A stretch of 64,000 bases of DNA from Qipengyuania qiaonensis (GTDB lineage Bacteria > Pseudomonadota > Alphaproteobacteria > Sphingomonadales > Sphingomonadaceae). The notes under the pieces are model-generated. The model made no database searches and had not been told where the DNA came from. It worked only from the letters and a program-made list of their open reading frames with translations. Below are positions 8,731 to 18,195 of this stretch, piece after piece. How positions within the stretch are numbered: the first letter of the stretch is position 1; every line of letters begins with the position of its first letter. The position numbers were made by a program, and so were the translations under genes. Location: positions 62,001 to 126,000 of the forward strand of contig NZ_JAIGNO010000007.1 in assembly GCF_019711515.1 (NCBI RefSeq), in the 5' to 3' direction.

Positions 8731-11598
8731 TCAATCGGCGTTACTTACATCGCTGTCAACATCGAGATAGGTCGTTGGCAGGCCCAGCCGTTCGAGCTGA
8801 GCGTCGATTTCCTTGCGGTCGCCGACCACCACGATCGTGAGATTGTCGGGCCCGAGATATTCGCGTGCCGCCGCATCGATCGCTGCCTTGTCGATCGCGC
8901 GATAGGTTTCGGGCAAGGTGACGTAATAGTCGTCAGGGCGGCCCAGTTCGCTGTTTTCCACGATCGCGCCCAAGACCTGTCCGTTCGTTTCGAAGCGGTT
9001 CGGCAGGCCGCGAATGTTGCCGTCCGTGACGCGGTTGAATTCCGTATCGTCGACGCTGCGGGCGCCGTCGGCGAATTCGCGGGCGGTCTGCAGGATCAGT
9101 TCGATCGAATCCGCCGTACGGTCGGACTGGACCGCTGTGCTGAGGGTGAAAAGGCGTGGACCATCCGGCGCATCGACGCCGCTACGCGCGCCATAGCTCC
9201 AGCCTTTTTCTTCCCGGATGATCATGTTGATCCGGCTCAGGAACCCGTTGCCGAGCACTTCATTGGCCAGATCGAGCGCCTCCAGCCCCGGAGTGGGGCC
9301 GGTGAGCGGGAGAACGCGCCCCGCATAGATGACCGATTGCGGGGAATTGGGCCTGTCGATCACGACAAGCTGCGTTTGTGCGGGCGGAATTGCGACGTCG
9401 AGCGCTTTTGCCGGGGCAGCTTCGCCCGTACCTTGCCAATCGCCGAAGCTGCTTTCCAGCAGGGGGCGGATTTCGTCCATGGAGACGTCGCCCACCACGT
9501 AAATTTTAGCATTTTCCGGGCGTATCCAGCGTTGGTGTTCGGTTGCGAGCGTCTCCGGAACGATCGACTCGACGACCGGCACCGTGCCGAGCCCGCCGAC
9601 CGAGCCGTAGGGATGGCCCTCGCCGAATACGAGCGGGCGCAGCGTGCGACTGGCAAGGCCGCCGGGCGAGGAGAGCTGCTGGGCGATTGCCGCCAGCCTT
9701 TGGTCGCGCACCCGCTCGACCTCGCCCTCCGCGAAAGCCGGATTGCGGACGATATCGGCCATCAGCGCGAGCGACGGCGCGAGATTGGCGGTGAGCGCAT
9801 TCATCGTAACCGAACTCGAATCGAGCGAACTGCCGGTGCTGATCGAAGCGCCCAGCCGCTCCTGCTCCTCGGCGATCTCGACCGCGCTACGGGTTTCCGT
9901 GCCTTCCTCCAGCAGATCCATCATAAGCGACTGGATGCCGGCCTTGGCTGCGCCGTCCGCGGCATAGCCGGCGTCGAATTGCATGCTGACGACCGCCTTC
10001 GGAACGGCGCTGCGCCGCGCGAGAACGACTTCGATGCCGTTAGAAAGCTCGGCACGCTCGACCTCGGGGAAGGTCAGCGGGCCGACCGGCTCTGGCGTGG
10101 GCAATTCGCGCGGTGGACCGGTGCGGGTAATCTCGACCGGCTCTTTCGCATCGGGTTCGGGCGCGGGCGTCGTGGCCTCGTCGCCCCAGCCGCCCATGTC
10201 GCCGCCATTCTCGGTCCGCTCGCCCGGCACGACCGACAGGCGGTAAACCGGCCGCGTCAGCCAGCGCTGCATCGCTTCCTTCACCTGACCGGGCGTGGCG
10301 CCCGCAATGGCTTCGAGCTGCGTCTTGTACTGCGCCGGATCGCCCGTGTAGAGCAGCCCTTCGGCCAGGGTCGAACCCTTGCCGCCGAACCCTCCGACAC
10401 GTTCCAGTGCATCGATTTCGCCCGACACCAGGCTGGTGGCCGCCCGCGCCAGTTCGTCGGCATCGGGACCTTCCGCCACCATCTGCGCAATGACCTCGTC
10501 GAAGCGCTTTTCCGCCACGGCCTGGTCGACGCCGGGCTTCACGTCCATCTGCGCGGCAAGAAGCGACACCTGTTCCGACTGGTAGCTATAGGCCGCCACG
10601 CTGGTCGCCAGCTGCTCGTCGCGGACGAGGACGTTGTCCAGCCGCGAACTGGCGAGGCCGCCCAACACATTCATGCCCACTTCCAGCGGGACGGCGTCGG
10701 GATGCGTCATCGCCGGTCCGCTCCACACGCGGTAGATGCGCGGCTGCGGGACCTGATCGACCATCACGCGCGATTTGTCGGCGGCGAGAGTGACCGGCGG
10801 GGCCTCCACCTCAGGTACTGCGGGCCCCGAAGGAATGGCGCTGAACCAGCGCTCGACCATCGGGCGCGCGGTCGCCGCGTCGATATCGCCGGTTAGCGAG
10901 AGAACGACATTGTTGGGTGCGTAATTGTCGATGAACCACTTGCGCACGTCGGTCAGGCTGGCCGCGTCCAGATCGGCCATCGAACCGATGGTGGAGTGGC
11001 GATAGGGGTGTCCGACGGGGAAGAGCCCTTCCAGCAGGGCGTAGAAGGTCAGGCCATAGGGCTGGTTGTCGCCCTGCCGCTTTTCGTTCTGAACCACGCC
11101 GCGCTGTTTATCGAGCTTCTCCTGGCTGATCGCGCCGAGGAGATATCCCATGCGGTCGCTTTCCATCATCAGCGCAAGGTCGAGCGCGCCTTTCGGCACC
11201 ACTTCGACGTAGTTGGTGCGGTCGAAATTGGTCGAACCGTTGGTGCTGGTCGACCCTGCGGCCTCCAGCGGGATGTCGAAATTCTCGACATTCTCGCTGC
11301 CGCCGAACATCAGGTGTTCGAACAGATGCGCAAAGCCGGTGCGCCCGCGCGGTTCGTGCTTGGAACCGACACGGTAATAGGTGGTGACGCCCACGATCGG
11401 CGCCTTGCGGTCGGTATGGACGAGAACCGTCAGGCCGTTGTCGAGCGTGAACTGTTCGTAGGGAATATCCACCTCGTCCACGAGGTCGGCTACGGGTGCC
11501 GCCTGCGCGGTGTCTTGCGCGGTCAGGGCAACCGGATTCGCAGCGGCGAAACCGGCAAGCGCAACGGCTGCTATGCCGTTCATCAACATACGACGCAT
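8731..11598 (-). CDS. Secreted zinc peptidase of family M16 (pitrilysin-like)
   Basis: 955 residues when started at the ATG at 11598, which has GGGAG upstream and gives a signal peptide (MRRMLMNGIAAVALAGFAAANPVALTA). The N-terminal M16 half holds the inverted zinc motif His91-x-x-Glu94-His95 (HLFEH), with the third ligand Glu172 (VVQNEKRQ) at the usual ~77-residue distance. The second half (from ~520, ERAELSNGIEVVLARRS) is the inactive partner domain: its corresponding site reads SLMMDLLEEG and lacks the histidines. It likely degrades peptides in the periplasm. It follows the acylase gene by 13 bp. Confidence 0.92.
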   Translation of the reverse strand: MRRMLMNGIAAVALAGFAAANPVALTAQDTAQAAPVADLVDEVDIPYEQFTLDNGLTVLVHTDRKAPIVGVTTYYRVGSKHEPRGRTGFAHLFEHLMFGGSENVENFDIPLEAAGSTSTNGSTNFDRTNYVEVVPKGALDLALMMESDRMGYLLGAISQEKLDKQRGVVQNEKRQGDNQPYGLTFYALLEGLFPVGHPYRHSTIGSMADLDAASLTDVRKWFIDNYAPNNVVLSLTGDIDAATARPMVERWFSAIPSGPAVPEVEAPPVTLAADKSRVMVDQVPQPRIYRVWSGPAMTHPDAVPLEVGMNVLGGLASSRLDNVLVRDEQLATSVAAYSYQSEQVSLLAAQMDVKPGVDQAVAEKRFDEVIAQMVAEGPDADELARAATSLVSGEIDALERVGGFGGKGSTLAEGLLYTGDPAQYKTQLEAIAGATPGQVKEAMQRWLTRPVYRLSVVPGERTENGGDMGGWGDEATTPAPEPDAKEPVEITRTGPPRELPTPEPVGPLTFPEVERAELSNGIEVVLARRSAVPKAVVSMQFDAGYAADGAAKAGIQSLMMDLLEEGTETRSAVEIAEEQERLGASISTGSSLDSSSVTMNALTANLAPSLALMADIVRNPAFAEGEVERVRDQRLAAIAQQLSSPGGLASRTLRPLVFGEGHPYGSVGGLGTVPVVESIVPETLATEHQRWIRPENAKIYVVGDVSMDEIRPLLESSFGDWQGTGEAAPAKALDVAIPPAQTQLVVIDRPNSPQSVIYAGRVLPLTGPTPGLEALDLANEVLGNGFLSRINMIIREEKGWSYGARSGVDAPDGPRLFTLSTAVQSDRTADSIELILQTAREFADGARSVDDTEFNRVTDGNIRGLPNRFETNGQVLGAIVENSELGRPDDYYVTLPETYRAIDKAAIDAAAREYLGPDNLTIVVVGDRKEIDAQLERLGLPTTYLDVDSDVSNAD

Positions 11599-11611
11599 CG
11601 AATACTCCCTG

Positions 11612-13846
11612 TTAGCGCGTTGGCGTGTGGCTGACCGTATAGCGGCGCTTGGCGTTGGCAAGCACATCCTCGCGCCAGAAATGAACCGGCTTCAAGCGGT
11701 GCTGGACGAACAGCGTTGCCTGATCGGCATAATGCGGGGATGCGGGCCGCGTGGTCGCCGCACCATAGGGCTGGATGGAGCGCGAAGAGACGCGCCCGCC
11801 CGGCAACCATTCGACCCACTGGATGAAGCTGTCGCCATGGCGCACCGACAGGCGACCGTCATCGTCGACGTCCCACAGAGTAGAGGCGCGCAGCGTGTCC
11901 GATCCGCCGTCGAGCGGCAGATCGACCTTGCCTTGCCGCAAACGCAGCAATTCTCCCATCGGCGGGTCGATCCGCCCGAAATGGGTCTTGAGGTGCCCAA
12001 CCTGCTTTTCCAGCTCGGTACGGGCGTCGGGCCAGGGTTTGTTCTGATAGCTGGCCGACATGAATTCGCGGATCATCAACAGCGCCAATGCGTCTGCCTC
12101 GCCGACATTGTCGGCGGTGAAATCCCAGCCCATCAGCATATCGCGCGCGCCGGCAAGTTCGGCATCGTCGGACAGGTCGAGTTCGGCCAGATCGTCCCAC
12201 AGCCGCGCGACATAGCCGGCGCGTTCGTAGCCGGTATCGTATTTGATCTCTTCCAGCGTCGCCCGGTCGAGCAATTGCGCTTCGCTCATGAGCTTCCAGG
12301 CCCGGCGCGAGCGGTTGGTCTGCTTCAGTTCGACCCCCAGCTCGGGCGCGAAATCCTCGGGCGACAGATCGCTGCCGGCACCGGCAGCGGTGAACGGCGT
12401 GTTGTTGGCATTGTAGAGCCAACCGCTCGCCGGGTTCACATATTTCGGCAGCGACTGGTAGGGCACGGGACCGGACCAGATGGCTCGCGGATCGTCGCCG
12501 GGCAGAATATTGCGCCAGTCATATCCCTTCGCCCGGTCGGGCAGGGCGGCGTTGTAGATATAGGCGATATTGCCGGCCTCGTCGCCATAGATGAAGTTCG
12601 TCGATGGAATGTCCATCCGGGCCAGGACGGTCTGGAATTCCTCCAGATTCGTCGCCTTGTTGAGCCGGTAATAGGCGTCGAGCTGGCCGAGATTGCCGAT
12701 CCCGCCATAGCGCACGGCGAAATAGCCCTTGTCGTTCTTGATCACCGGCCCGTGGACGCTGCGATAGACGGTGCGCCGGATGGGCAGGGTGATCGGGCCG
12801 AGCTTCACCGGCAGGGTCACGGTCTTCGTTTCCAGATCGCGCCACTGATTGCCGATGCGGTATTGCGTCCCGCCATCGTTCATCACCAGCTTGTAGAGAT
12901 CGACCATGTCGGGCGTGTTGACCGTATTGGTCCAGCCCAGATGTTCGTTGTGGCCGAGGAAGGGGAAGGGGCTGCCGGGGAAGTTGGCGCCGGCATAATG
13001 CCAGCCTTCTTCGCTTTCGACGACGAGTTCGTACCACGCCACGCCGCCGCGCCAGGGCTGGTGACTGTTCGATACGAGGATGGTCGGCCCGCCCGATTTC
13101 TTCGGCATCACGGCAAAGGCGTTCGATCCGGCCAGCGCGCCGTCCTCGCCCCAGGGCAGCGGCCATGCCCGCGCTTGATCGGGGGCTGTGTCTGCCTCTT
13201 CGCGAATGACCTCGGCGGGTTCGGCGGCCGGTGTCGCTTCGCTGCCTGCGGCGGGGATGGGCGGGCCGAATTCGGGGCGCAGTTCCTCGCCCTCTACCAG
13301 CGGGCCGATGATGTTTCCGAGGCCGAAGAAGAACGGCTGGCGCAAGGCGAAGCCGGCAGCGACATCGACGCCGTCGACCGGGAACAGATTGCCCAGTTTC
13401 ACTTCGCCGGGATGCTGTCGGGCGTAGTCGTTGAGCCCCGTCGCATAGGCATCGAACAGAGCGCGCGTATCCTTGGGCAGTCGGGGATAGGTCTCTTCTG
13501 CCGTGCCGCGGGCATCGAGCAGGTGATAGGCGTAATCGAACGCGGCGCCATCTTGACCGGCGATCGCGCCATAGCGCCCACGGCTCATCGCCACCACGTC
13601 CTGCAGGGTGAAGAAATCGTCCTCGGCATGGGCCACGGCGACGCCATAGGCGACGTCGGTGTCGGTCTTGCCGTAAATGTGCGGCACGCCGAACTCGTCG
13701 CGACTGATCTCGGCCGAATAGGCCCGGTTTGGCAGGGAAATGTCGGCGCGCTTGGCCCAGAAAGGCTCCCATGTCGCGAGCCCGATGAAGGCAACGAGCA
13801 CCAGCACGAGCAGCGCAAAACCTATGCGCCCCAGCCATTTCTTCAT
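11612..13846 (-). CDS. Penicillin acylase family (S45) amidohydrolase
   Basis: 744-residue N-terminal nucleophile hydrolase with an N-terminal membrane helix or signal (residues 5-25). The alpha-chain part holds RDEFGVPHIYGKT and the YGVAVAHAEDDFFTLQ stretch. Self-cleavage should expose Ser241 in GALAG/SNAFAVMPKKSGG, and the beta chain continues with LVSNSHQPWRGG and LGHNEHLGWTNT. Relatives hydrolyse beta-lactam amides or acyl-homoserine lactones; the substrate here cannot be read from sequence. The spacer before Ser241 is unusually rich in Ala, Pro and Glu (196-225). First gene of a likely operon with the M16 peptidase. Confidence 0.9.
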   Translation of the reverse strand: MKKWLGRIGFALLVLVLVAFIGLATWEPFWAKRADISLPNRAYSAEISRDEFGVPHIYGKTDTDVAYGVAVAHAEDDFFTLQDVVAMSRGRYGAIAGQDGAAFDYAYHLLDARGTAEETYPRLPKDTRALFDAYATGLNDYARQHPGEVKLGNLFPVDGVDVAAGFALRQPFFFGLGNIIGPLVEGEELRPEFGPPIPAAGSEATPAAEPAEVIREEADTAPDQARAWPLPWGEDGALAGSNAFAVMPKKSGGPTILVSNSHQPWRGGVAWYELVVESEEGWHYAGANFPGSPFPFLGHNEHLGWTNTVNTPDMVDLYKLVMNDGGTQYRIGNQWRDLETKTVTLPVKLGPITLPIRRTVYRSVHGPVIKNDKGYFAVRYGGIGNLGQLDAYYRLNKATNLEEFQTVLARMDIPSTNFIYGDEAGNIAYIYNAALPDRAKGYDWRNILPGDDPRAIWSGPVPYQSLPKYVNPASGWLYNANNTPFTAAGAGSDLSPEDFAPELGVELKQTNRSRRAWKLMSEAQLLDRATLEEIKYDTGYERAGYVARLWDDLAELDLSDDAELAGARDMLMGWDFTADNVGEADALALLMIREFMSASYQNKPWPDARTELEKQVGHLKTHFGRIDPPMGELLRLRQGKVDLPLDGGSDTLRASTLWDVDDDGRLSVRHGDSFIQWVEWLPGGRVSSRSIQPYGAATTRPASPHYADQATLFVQHRLKPVHFWREDVLANAKRRYTVSHTPTR

Positions 13847-13965
13847 AAAAACCCGTCCTCTCTTGCAACCCGGTTAGCGACTGCCGTCGGGACTCGCAAT
13901 GCGATTGGGCAAAACCGCAAGGCGCCTGTTCCCCCACCCGGATTCGGCTGGCTAACGATGGGCCA

Positions 13966-15411
13966 GTGACAGCGCAGATCGCCATCGGCCACGAATCTTC
14001 CGGCAAACCGGTCGAGTTCGATATCGAGGAACTCCTCGCCACCCGTTTGCTCGTCCAGGGCAATTCGGGCAGCGGCAAATCGCACCTGCTGCGCCGCCTG
14101 CTCGAAGAAAGTGCGGGCATGGTCCAGCAGGTGGTGATCGACCCGGAAGGCGATTTCCCCTCGCTGGCCGAGGAGTTCGGTCACGTGGTGATCGACGGTT
14201 CGGCCTATTCGCCGCCCGAGATCGAGGCGCTGGCCCGCCGCATCCGCGAACACCGGGCCAGCGTGGTGCTCGATCTGGACGGGCTCGAGGTCGAACAGCA
14301 GATCCGCTGCGCCGCGCAGTTCCTGACCGCGCTGTTCGATGCTCCGCGCGAACACTGGTATCCGGCGCTGGTGGTGGTCGACGAAGCGCAGATGTTCGCG
14401 CCCGCCGCCGCCGGCGAGATGGCCGAGGATACGCGCCGCATGACACTGTCGGCGATGACCAATTTAATGTGCCGCGGGCGCAAGCGCGGACTGGCGGGCA
14501 TCGTCGCGACGCAGCGGCTGGCCAAGCTGGCCAAGAACGTCGCCGCGGAGGCCTCGAACTTCCTGATGGGGCGGACCTTTCTCGACATCGACATGGTCCG
14601 CGCCGCCGATCTGCTCGGCATGGAACGGCGGCAGGCCGAACGTATCCGCGAACTGGAACGGGGCCATTTTCTGGCGCTTGGCCCGGCAATCACGCGCGTT
14701 CCCCTGGCGGTGAAGATCGGCCCGGTAAAGACCGGCCATATGGTGAGGAGCGAAGGGTTGATGGCGCTGCCCGACACCGCGCCCGAGGATATGGCAGCTT
14801 TGCTGACCACCGATCTCGCCAGCGAGGTCGCCAAGGCCCCGCCGCCACCGGCTCCGCCGCCCGCGCCGCGGGTTGACGAGATGGAAGACAGTATCGCGCA
14901 TGCCGAGGAACGGCGGGTCGCTCCGCCCGCACCGGTCGACACCTCCGTCGTCGCCACGCGCATCGCCGGGATCATCGGCGAATTGGCGGGGGAAGAGGGC
15001 ATCGCCTTCCAGTCGGCCAGCGCGCAATATCAGACCTTCCTCACGCGCTGCCGTCGCGAGCGGTTGATCGGGCCGATGCCCGACATGCGCGGTTTTCGCC
15101 GTCGCTTCGCGATTGCCGCGGCGGGGCTGGACGATCTGGCGGAGGATGCCCAGAGGCGCATCATGCAGTTGGCGGAAGCGGTCGAGGAAGACCTGCTCGG
15201 CCCCTTCCTCGTCATCGCCAAGGCCGCGCATGCGGGCGAAACGCAGGTCGACGAACATGCGCTCGCCCGCGCTTACGGCACCAGTTCCCCGGGACGCATC
15301 CGGCGCCTGCTCGATCATCTCGAACGGCAGGGATTGGTCGTGGTGCGCGAGGATTTCGGCGGTGACCGCACGGTGATGGTGCCGGGTCTCGAGGGCATCG
15401 GCGCCGAATAA
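13966..15411 (+). CDS. HerA/DUF87-like ATP-binding protein
   Basis: 481 residues from a GTG start; the nearby ATG at 13958 runs into a stop after three codons. Walker A is GNSGSGKS at 32-39, and Walker B is ALVVVDEAQMFAP near 137-149. A helicase/translocase core of the DUF87 type spans ~1-265. A flexible Pro/Ala linker (~285-305) leads to a C-terminal part with helix-rich, winged-helix-like character (TSSPGRIRRLLDHLERQGLV). Such proteins resemble HerA DNA translocases. A role in DNA transactions is family inference. Divergent from the acylase. Confidence 0.8.
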   Translation: MTAQIAIGHESSGKPVEFDIEELLATRLLVQGNSGSGKSHLLRRLLEESAGMVQQVVIDPEGDFPSLAEEFGHVVIDGSAYSPPEIEALARRIREHRASVVLDLDGLEVEQQIRCAAQFLTALFDAPREHWYPALVVVDEAQMFAPAAAGEMAEDTRRMTLSAMTNLMCRGRKRGLAGIVATQRLAKLAKNVAAEASNFLMGRTFLDIDMVRAADLLGMERRQAERIRELERGHFLALGPAITRVPLAVKIGPVKTGHMVRSEGLMALPDTAPEDMAALLTTDLASEVAKAPPPPAPPPAPRVDEMEDSIAHAEERRVAPPAPVDTSVVATRIAGIIGELAGEEGIAFQSASAQYQTFLTRCRRERLIGPMPDMRGFRRRFAIAAAGLDDLAEDAQRRIMQLAEAVEEDLLGPFLVIAKAAHAGETQVDEHALARAYGTSSPGRIRRLLDHLERQGLVVVREDFGGDRTVMVPGLEGIGAE

Positions 15412-15417
15412 TTCGTG

Positions 15418-15455
15418 CTTGGCACTCGCCAAGCAACGAGACACCCCTATATCCG
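15418..15455 (+). promoter_or_regulatory. RpoH-type heat-shock promoter of clpB with a CIRCE-like half site
   Basis: The -10 element CCTATATCCG (15446-15455) fits the alphaproteobacterial RpoH pattern CYTATNTNNG at every defined base. A -35 element CACTCG (15423-15428) matches the CNCTTG form at four of the five defined bases with 17 bp spacing. The -35 lies inside a perfect inverted repeat CTTGGC-ACTC-GCCAAG (15418-15433). TTGGCACTC there is 8/9 identical to the left arm of the HrcA operator CIRCE, but no right arm follows. Confidence 0.6.
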
Positions 15456-15545
15456 GGTAATACACCTTGCGAAAATCGCGGGGAGTACTTGTGTTGTATT
15501 ATCGTCACACCATATCGACCCGGAATTCTTGATTGGGGTGTTTGC

Positions 15546-18122
15546 ATGAATCTCGAAAAGTTCACCGATCGCGCCAAGGGTTTTCTGCAGGCGGCGCAGA
15601 CCGTGGCCATCCGCAACAGCCACCAGCGCATTTCGCCGACGCACCTCCTCAAGGCGCTGCTCGATGACGATCAGGGCATGGCGGCGCAACTGATCCAGCG
15701 CGCGGGCGGCAATCCGGGGGTGGCGATCACCGAAATCGACAATGCGCTGGCCAAGGTGCCGGCCGTGTCGGGCGGTGGCGCGCAACAGACCCCGGGGCTC
15801 GACAACGACGCCGTGCGCGCGCTCGATGCTGCCGAACAACTGGCCGAAAAGGCGGGCGACAGTTTCGTGCCCGTGCAGCGCATTCTTCAGGCGCTGGCCA
15901 TGGCCGACAATGCTGCCGGTAAGGCGCTCAAATCGGCCGGGGTCGATGCGAAATCGCTCGAAGCCGCCATTCAGGAAGTGACCAAGGGACGTTCGGCCCA
16001 CAGCGCCGGAGCCGAGGAAGCCTACGACGCCATGAAGAAATATGCGCGCGACCTGACGCAGGCGGCGCGCGACGGCAAGCTGGACCCGGTCATCGGACGC
16101 GACGAGGAAATCCGCCGCACGGTGCAGATCCTGGCCCGCCGCACCAAGAACAACCCGGCCCTGATCGGCGAACCGGGCACCGGCAAGACCGCGATCGCCG
16201 AAGGTCTCGCGCTGCGTATCGCGAATGGCGACGTGCCAGACAGCCTCAAGGGCCGCACCTTGATGGCGCTGGACATGGGCGCGCTCATCGCGGGCGCGAA
16301 ATATCGCGGTGAGTTCGAGGAGCGGCTCAAGGCCGTGCTCGACGAGGTGAAGGGCGCCGACGGGCAGATCATCCTGTTCATCGACGAGATGCACACGCTG
16401 ATCGGCGCAGGCGCGAGCGAGGGCAGCATGGATGCGGGCAACCTGCTCAAGCCGGCCCTGTCGCGCGGCGAACTACATTGCATCGGCGCGACCACGCTCG
16501 ACGAATACCAGAAATACGTCGAGAAGGACCCCGCGCTGCAGCGGCGATTCCAGCCCGTCTTCATCGACGAGCCGAGCGTCGAGGACACCATCTCGATCCT
16601 GCGCGGCATCAAGGACAAGTACGAGCTTCACCACGGCGTGCGGATTACCGACGGTGCGATCGTTGCCGCGGCGCAGCTCTCCAATCGCTACATCCAGAAC
16701 CGCTTCCTGCCCGACAAGGCCATCGACCTGATGGACGAGGCGGCGAGCCGCATTCGCATGGAAGTGGAGAGCAAGCCCGAGGAGATCGAGGCGCTCGACC
16801 GGCGCATCATCCAGCTTCGGATCGAGGAACAGGCGCTGCAGAAGGAAACCGACGGTGCCTCCCGGGACCGTCTCGAGGCGCTGCGCAAGGAGCTGTCCGA
16901 GCTCGAGCAGCAGTCGTCGGAGCTGACCACGCGCTGGCAGAACGAGCGCGACAAAATCCATGCCGAGGCGCGGATCAAGGAAGAACTCGATCAGGCGCGG
17001 CTCGAACTCGAGCAGGCGCAGCGCGGCGGCGATCTCGCCAAGGCGGGCGAGCTGCAATACGGCAAGATTCCCGAGCTCGAGAAGAAGCTCGCCGAAGCTT
17101 CGGGCCAGACGGACAACGCCCTGCTCAAGGAAGAAGTTACCGAAGACGACATCGCCGGTGTCGTCAGCCGGTGGACCGGCATCCCGGTCGACAAGATGAT
17201 GGAGGGCGAGCGCGAGAAGCTGCTCGACATGGAGAACATCCTGGCGAAACGGGTGATCGGCCAGTCGCAGGCGATCGACGCCGTCTCCAAGGCCGTGCGC
17301 CGTGCGCGGGCGGGGCTGCAGGATCCGGGGCGCCCGCTGGGCAGCTTCCTGTTCCTGGGGCCGACCGGGGTCGGCAAGACCGAACTGACAAAGGCGCTTG
17401 CGGGATTCCTGTTCGATGACGACCAGGCGATGGTCCGCATCGACATGAGCGAGTTCATGGAGAAGCACGCGGTCGCCCGCCTGATCGGCGCGCCTCCGGG
17501 ATATGTTGGATATGAAGAGGGCGGGGTCCTCACCGAAGCCGTCCGCCGCCGCCCTTATCAGGTGGTTTTGTTCGACGAAGTCGAGAAGGCGCACGCGGAT
17601 GTGTTTAATGTACTTCTGCAGGTTCTCGACGACGGTCGCCTGACCGACGGGCAGGGCCGCGTGGTGGATTTCAGCAACACGCTGATCATCCTGACCTCGA
17701 ACCTCGGCAGCCAGTATCTCGCACAGATGGACGACGGCCAGAAGGTCGAGGACGTCGAGCCGCAGGTAATGGATGTGGTGCGCGGCCATTTCCGGCCCGA
17801 GTTCCTCAACCGGCTGGACGAAATCATCCTGTTCCATCGCCTCGCGCAGGAACACATGGCCCCCATCGTCGACATCCAGGTCGCCCGTGTCCAGAAGCTC
17901 TTGAGAGATCGCAAGATCGTGCTCGACCTGACCGAGGGCGCGAAGAAATGGCTCGGCCGGGTGGGTTATGACCCGGTCTACGGCGCCCGCCCCCTAAAGC
18001 GCGCGGTGCAGCGTTACGTGCAGGACCCGCTGGCCGATATGATCCTGTCGGGCAAAGTCGCGGACGGATCGACCGTCAGGATCGACGAGGGCGATGGGGA
18101 GTTGGGGATGGTGGTCGGCTGA
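15546..18122 (+). CDS. clpB: ATP-dependent disaggregase ClpB
   Basis: Hsp100 disaggregase of 858 residues that works with DnaK to rescue aggregated proteins in the cytoplasm. The order is N domain (1-145), NBD1 with Walker [10 protein letters not shown] near 209 and LFIDEMHTL, the coiled-coil middle domain (about 410-525, Glu/Gln-rich), then NBD2 with [10 protein letters not shown] near 610, LFDEVEKAH and the sensor region. Start is the ATG opening [18 protein letters not shown]. Transcription probably starts from the heat-shock promoter ~90 bp upstream. It ends at a shared terminator. Confidence 0.98.
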   Translation: MNLEKFTDRAKGFLQAAQTVAIRNSHQRISPTHLLKALLDDDQGMAAQLIQRAGGNPGVAITEIDNALAKVPAVSGGGAQQTPGLDNDAVRALDAAEQLAEKAGDSFVPVQRILQALAMADNAAGKALKSAGVDAKSLEAAIQEVTKGRSAHSAGAEEAYDAMKKYARDLTQAARDGKLDPVIGRDEEIRRTVQILARRTKNNPALIGEPGTGKTAIAEGLALRIANGDVPDSLKGRTLMALDMGALIAGAKYRGEFEERLKAVLDEVKGADGQIILFIDEMHTLIGAGASEGSMDAGNLLKPALSRGELHCIGATTLDEYQKYVEKDPALQRRFQPVFIDEPSVEDTISILRGIKDKYELHHGVRITDGAIVAAAQLSNRYIQNRFLPDKAIDLMDEAASRIRMEVESKPEEIEALDRRIIQLRIEEQALQKETDGASRDRLEALRKELSELEQQSSELTTRWQNERDKIHAEARIKEELDQARLELEQAQRGGDLAKAGELQYGKIPELEKKLAEASGQTDNALLKEEVTEDDIAGVVSRWTGIPVDKMMEGEREKLLDMENILAKRVIGQSQAIDAVSKAVRRARAGLQDPGRPLGSFLFLGPTGVGKTELTKALAGFLFDDDQAMVRIDMSEFMEKHAVARLIGAPPGYVGYEEGGVLTEAVRRRPYQVVLFDEVEKAHADVFNVLLQVLDDGRLTDGQGRVVDFSNTLIILTSNLGSQYLAQMDDGQKVEDVEPQVMDVVRGHFRPEFLNRLDEIILFHRLAQEHMAPIVDIQVARVQKLLRDRKIVLDLTEGAKKWLGRVGYDPVYGARPLKRAVQRYVQDPLADMILSGKVADGSTVRIDEGDGELGMVVG

Positions 18123-18146
18123 AGTATTCTGGCAGATGGCACAAAA

Positions 18147-18175
18147 AATGGGCCCCGGAATGTCCGAGGCCCATT
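18147..18175. terminator. Bidirectional terminator between clpB and a TonB-dependent receptor gene
   Basis: AATGGGCC (18147-18154) pairs with GGCCCATT (18168-18175), and CGGA/TCCG extend the stem around a three-base loop. Six A residues at 18143-18148 provide the U run for the minus strand; CTTTCT follows for the plus strand. Confidence 0.8.
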
Positions 18176-18195
18176 CTTTCTGGTATCCGACAAAA

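Noticed and set aside
9337-10896. A 519-codon frame antisense to the M16 peptidase
   Set aside because: Shadow of a clear family gene, with no independent evidence.
11510-13969. An 819-codon open frame on the plus strand
   Set aside because: It lies antisense to the S45 acylase gene, has no ribosome site or family motif, and is a typical shadow frame of GC-rich coding DNA.
15418-15445. A complete CIRCE operator before clpB
   Set aside because: Only the left arm matches. The sequence nine bases further on (CGAGACACC) does not fit GAGTGCTAA.
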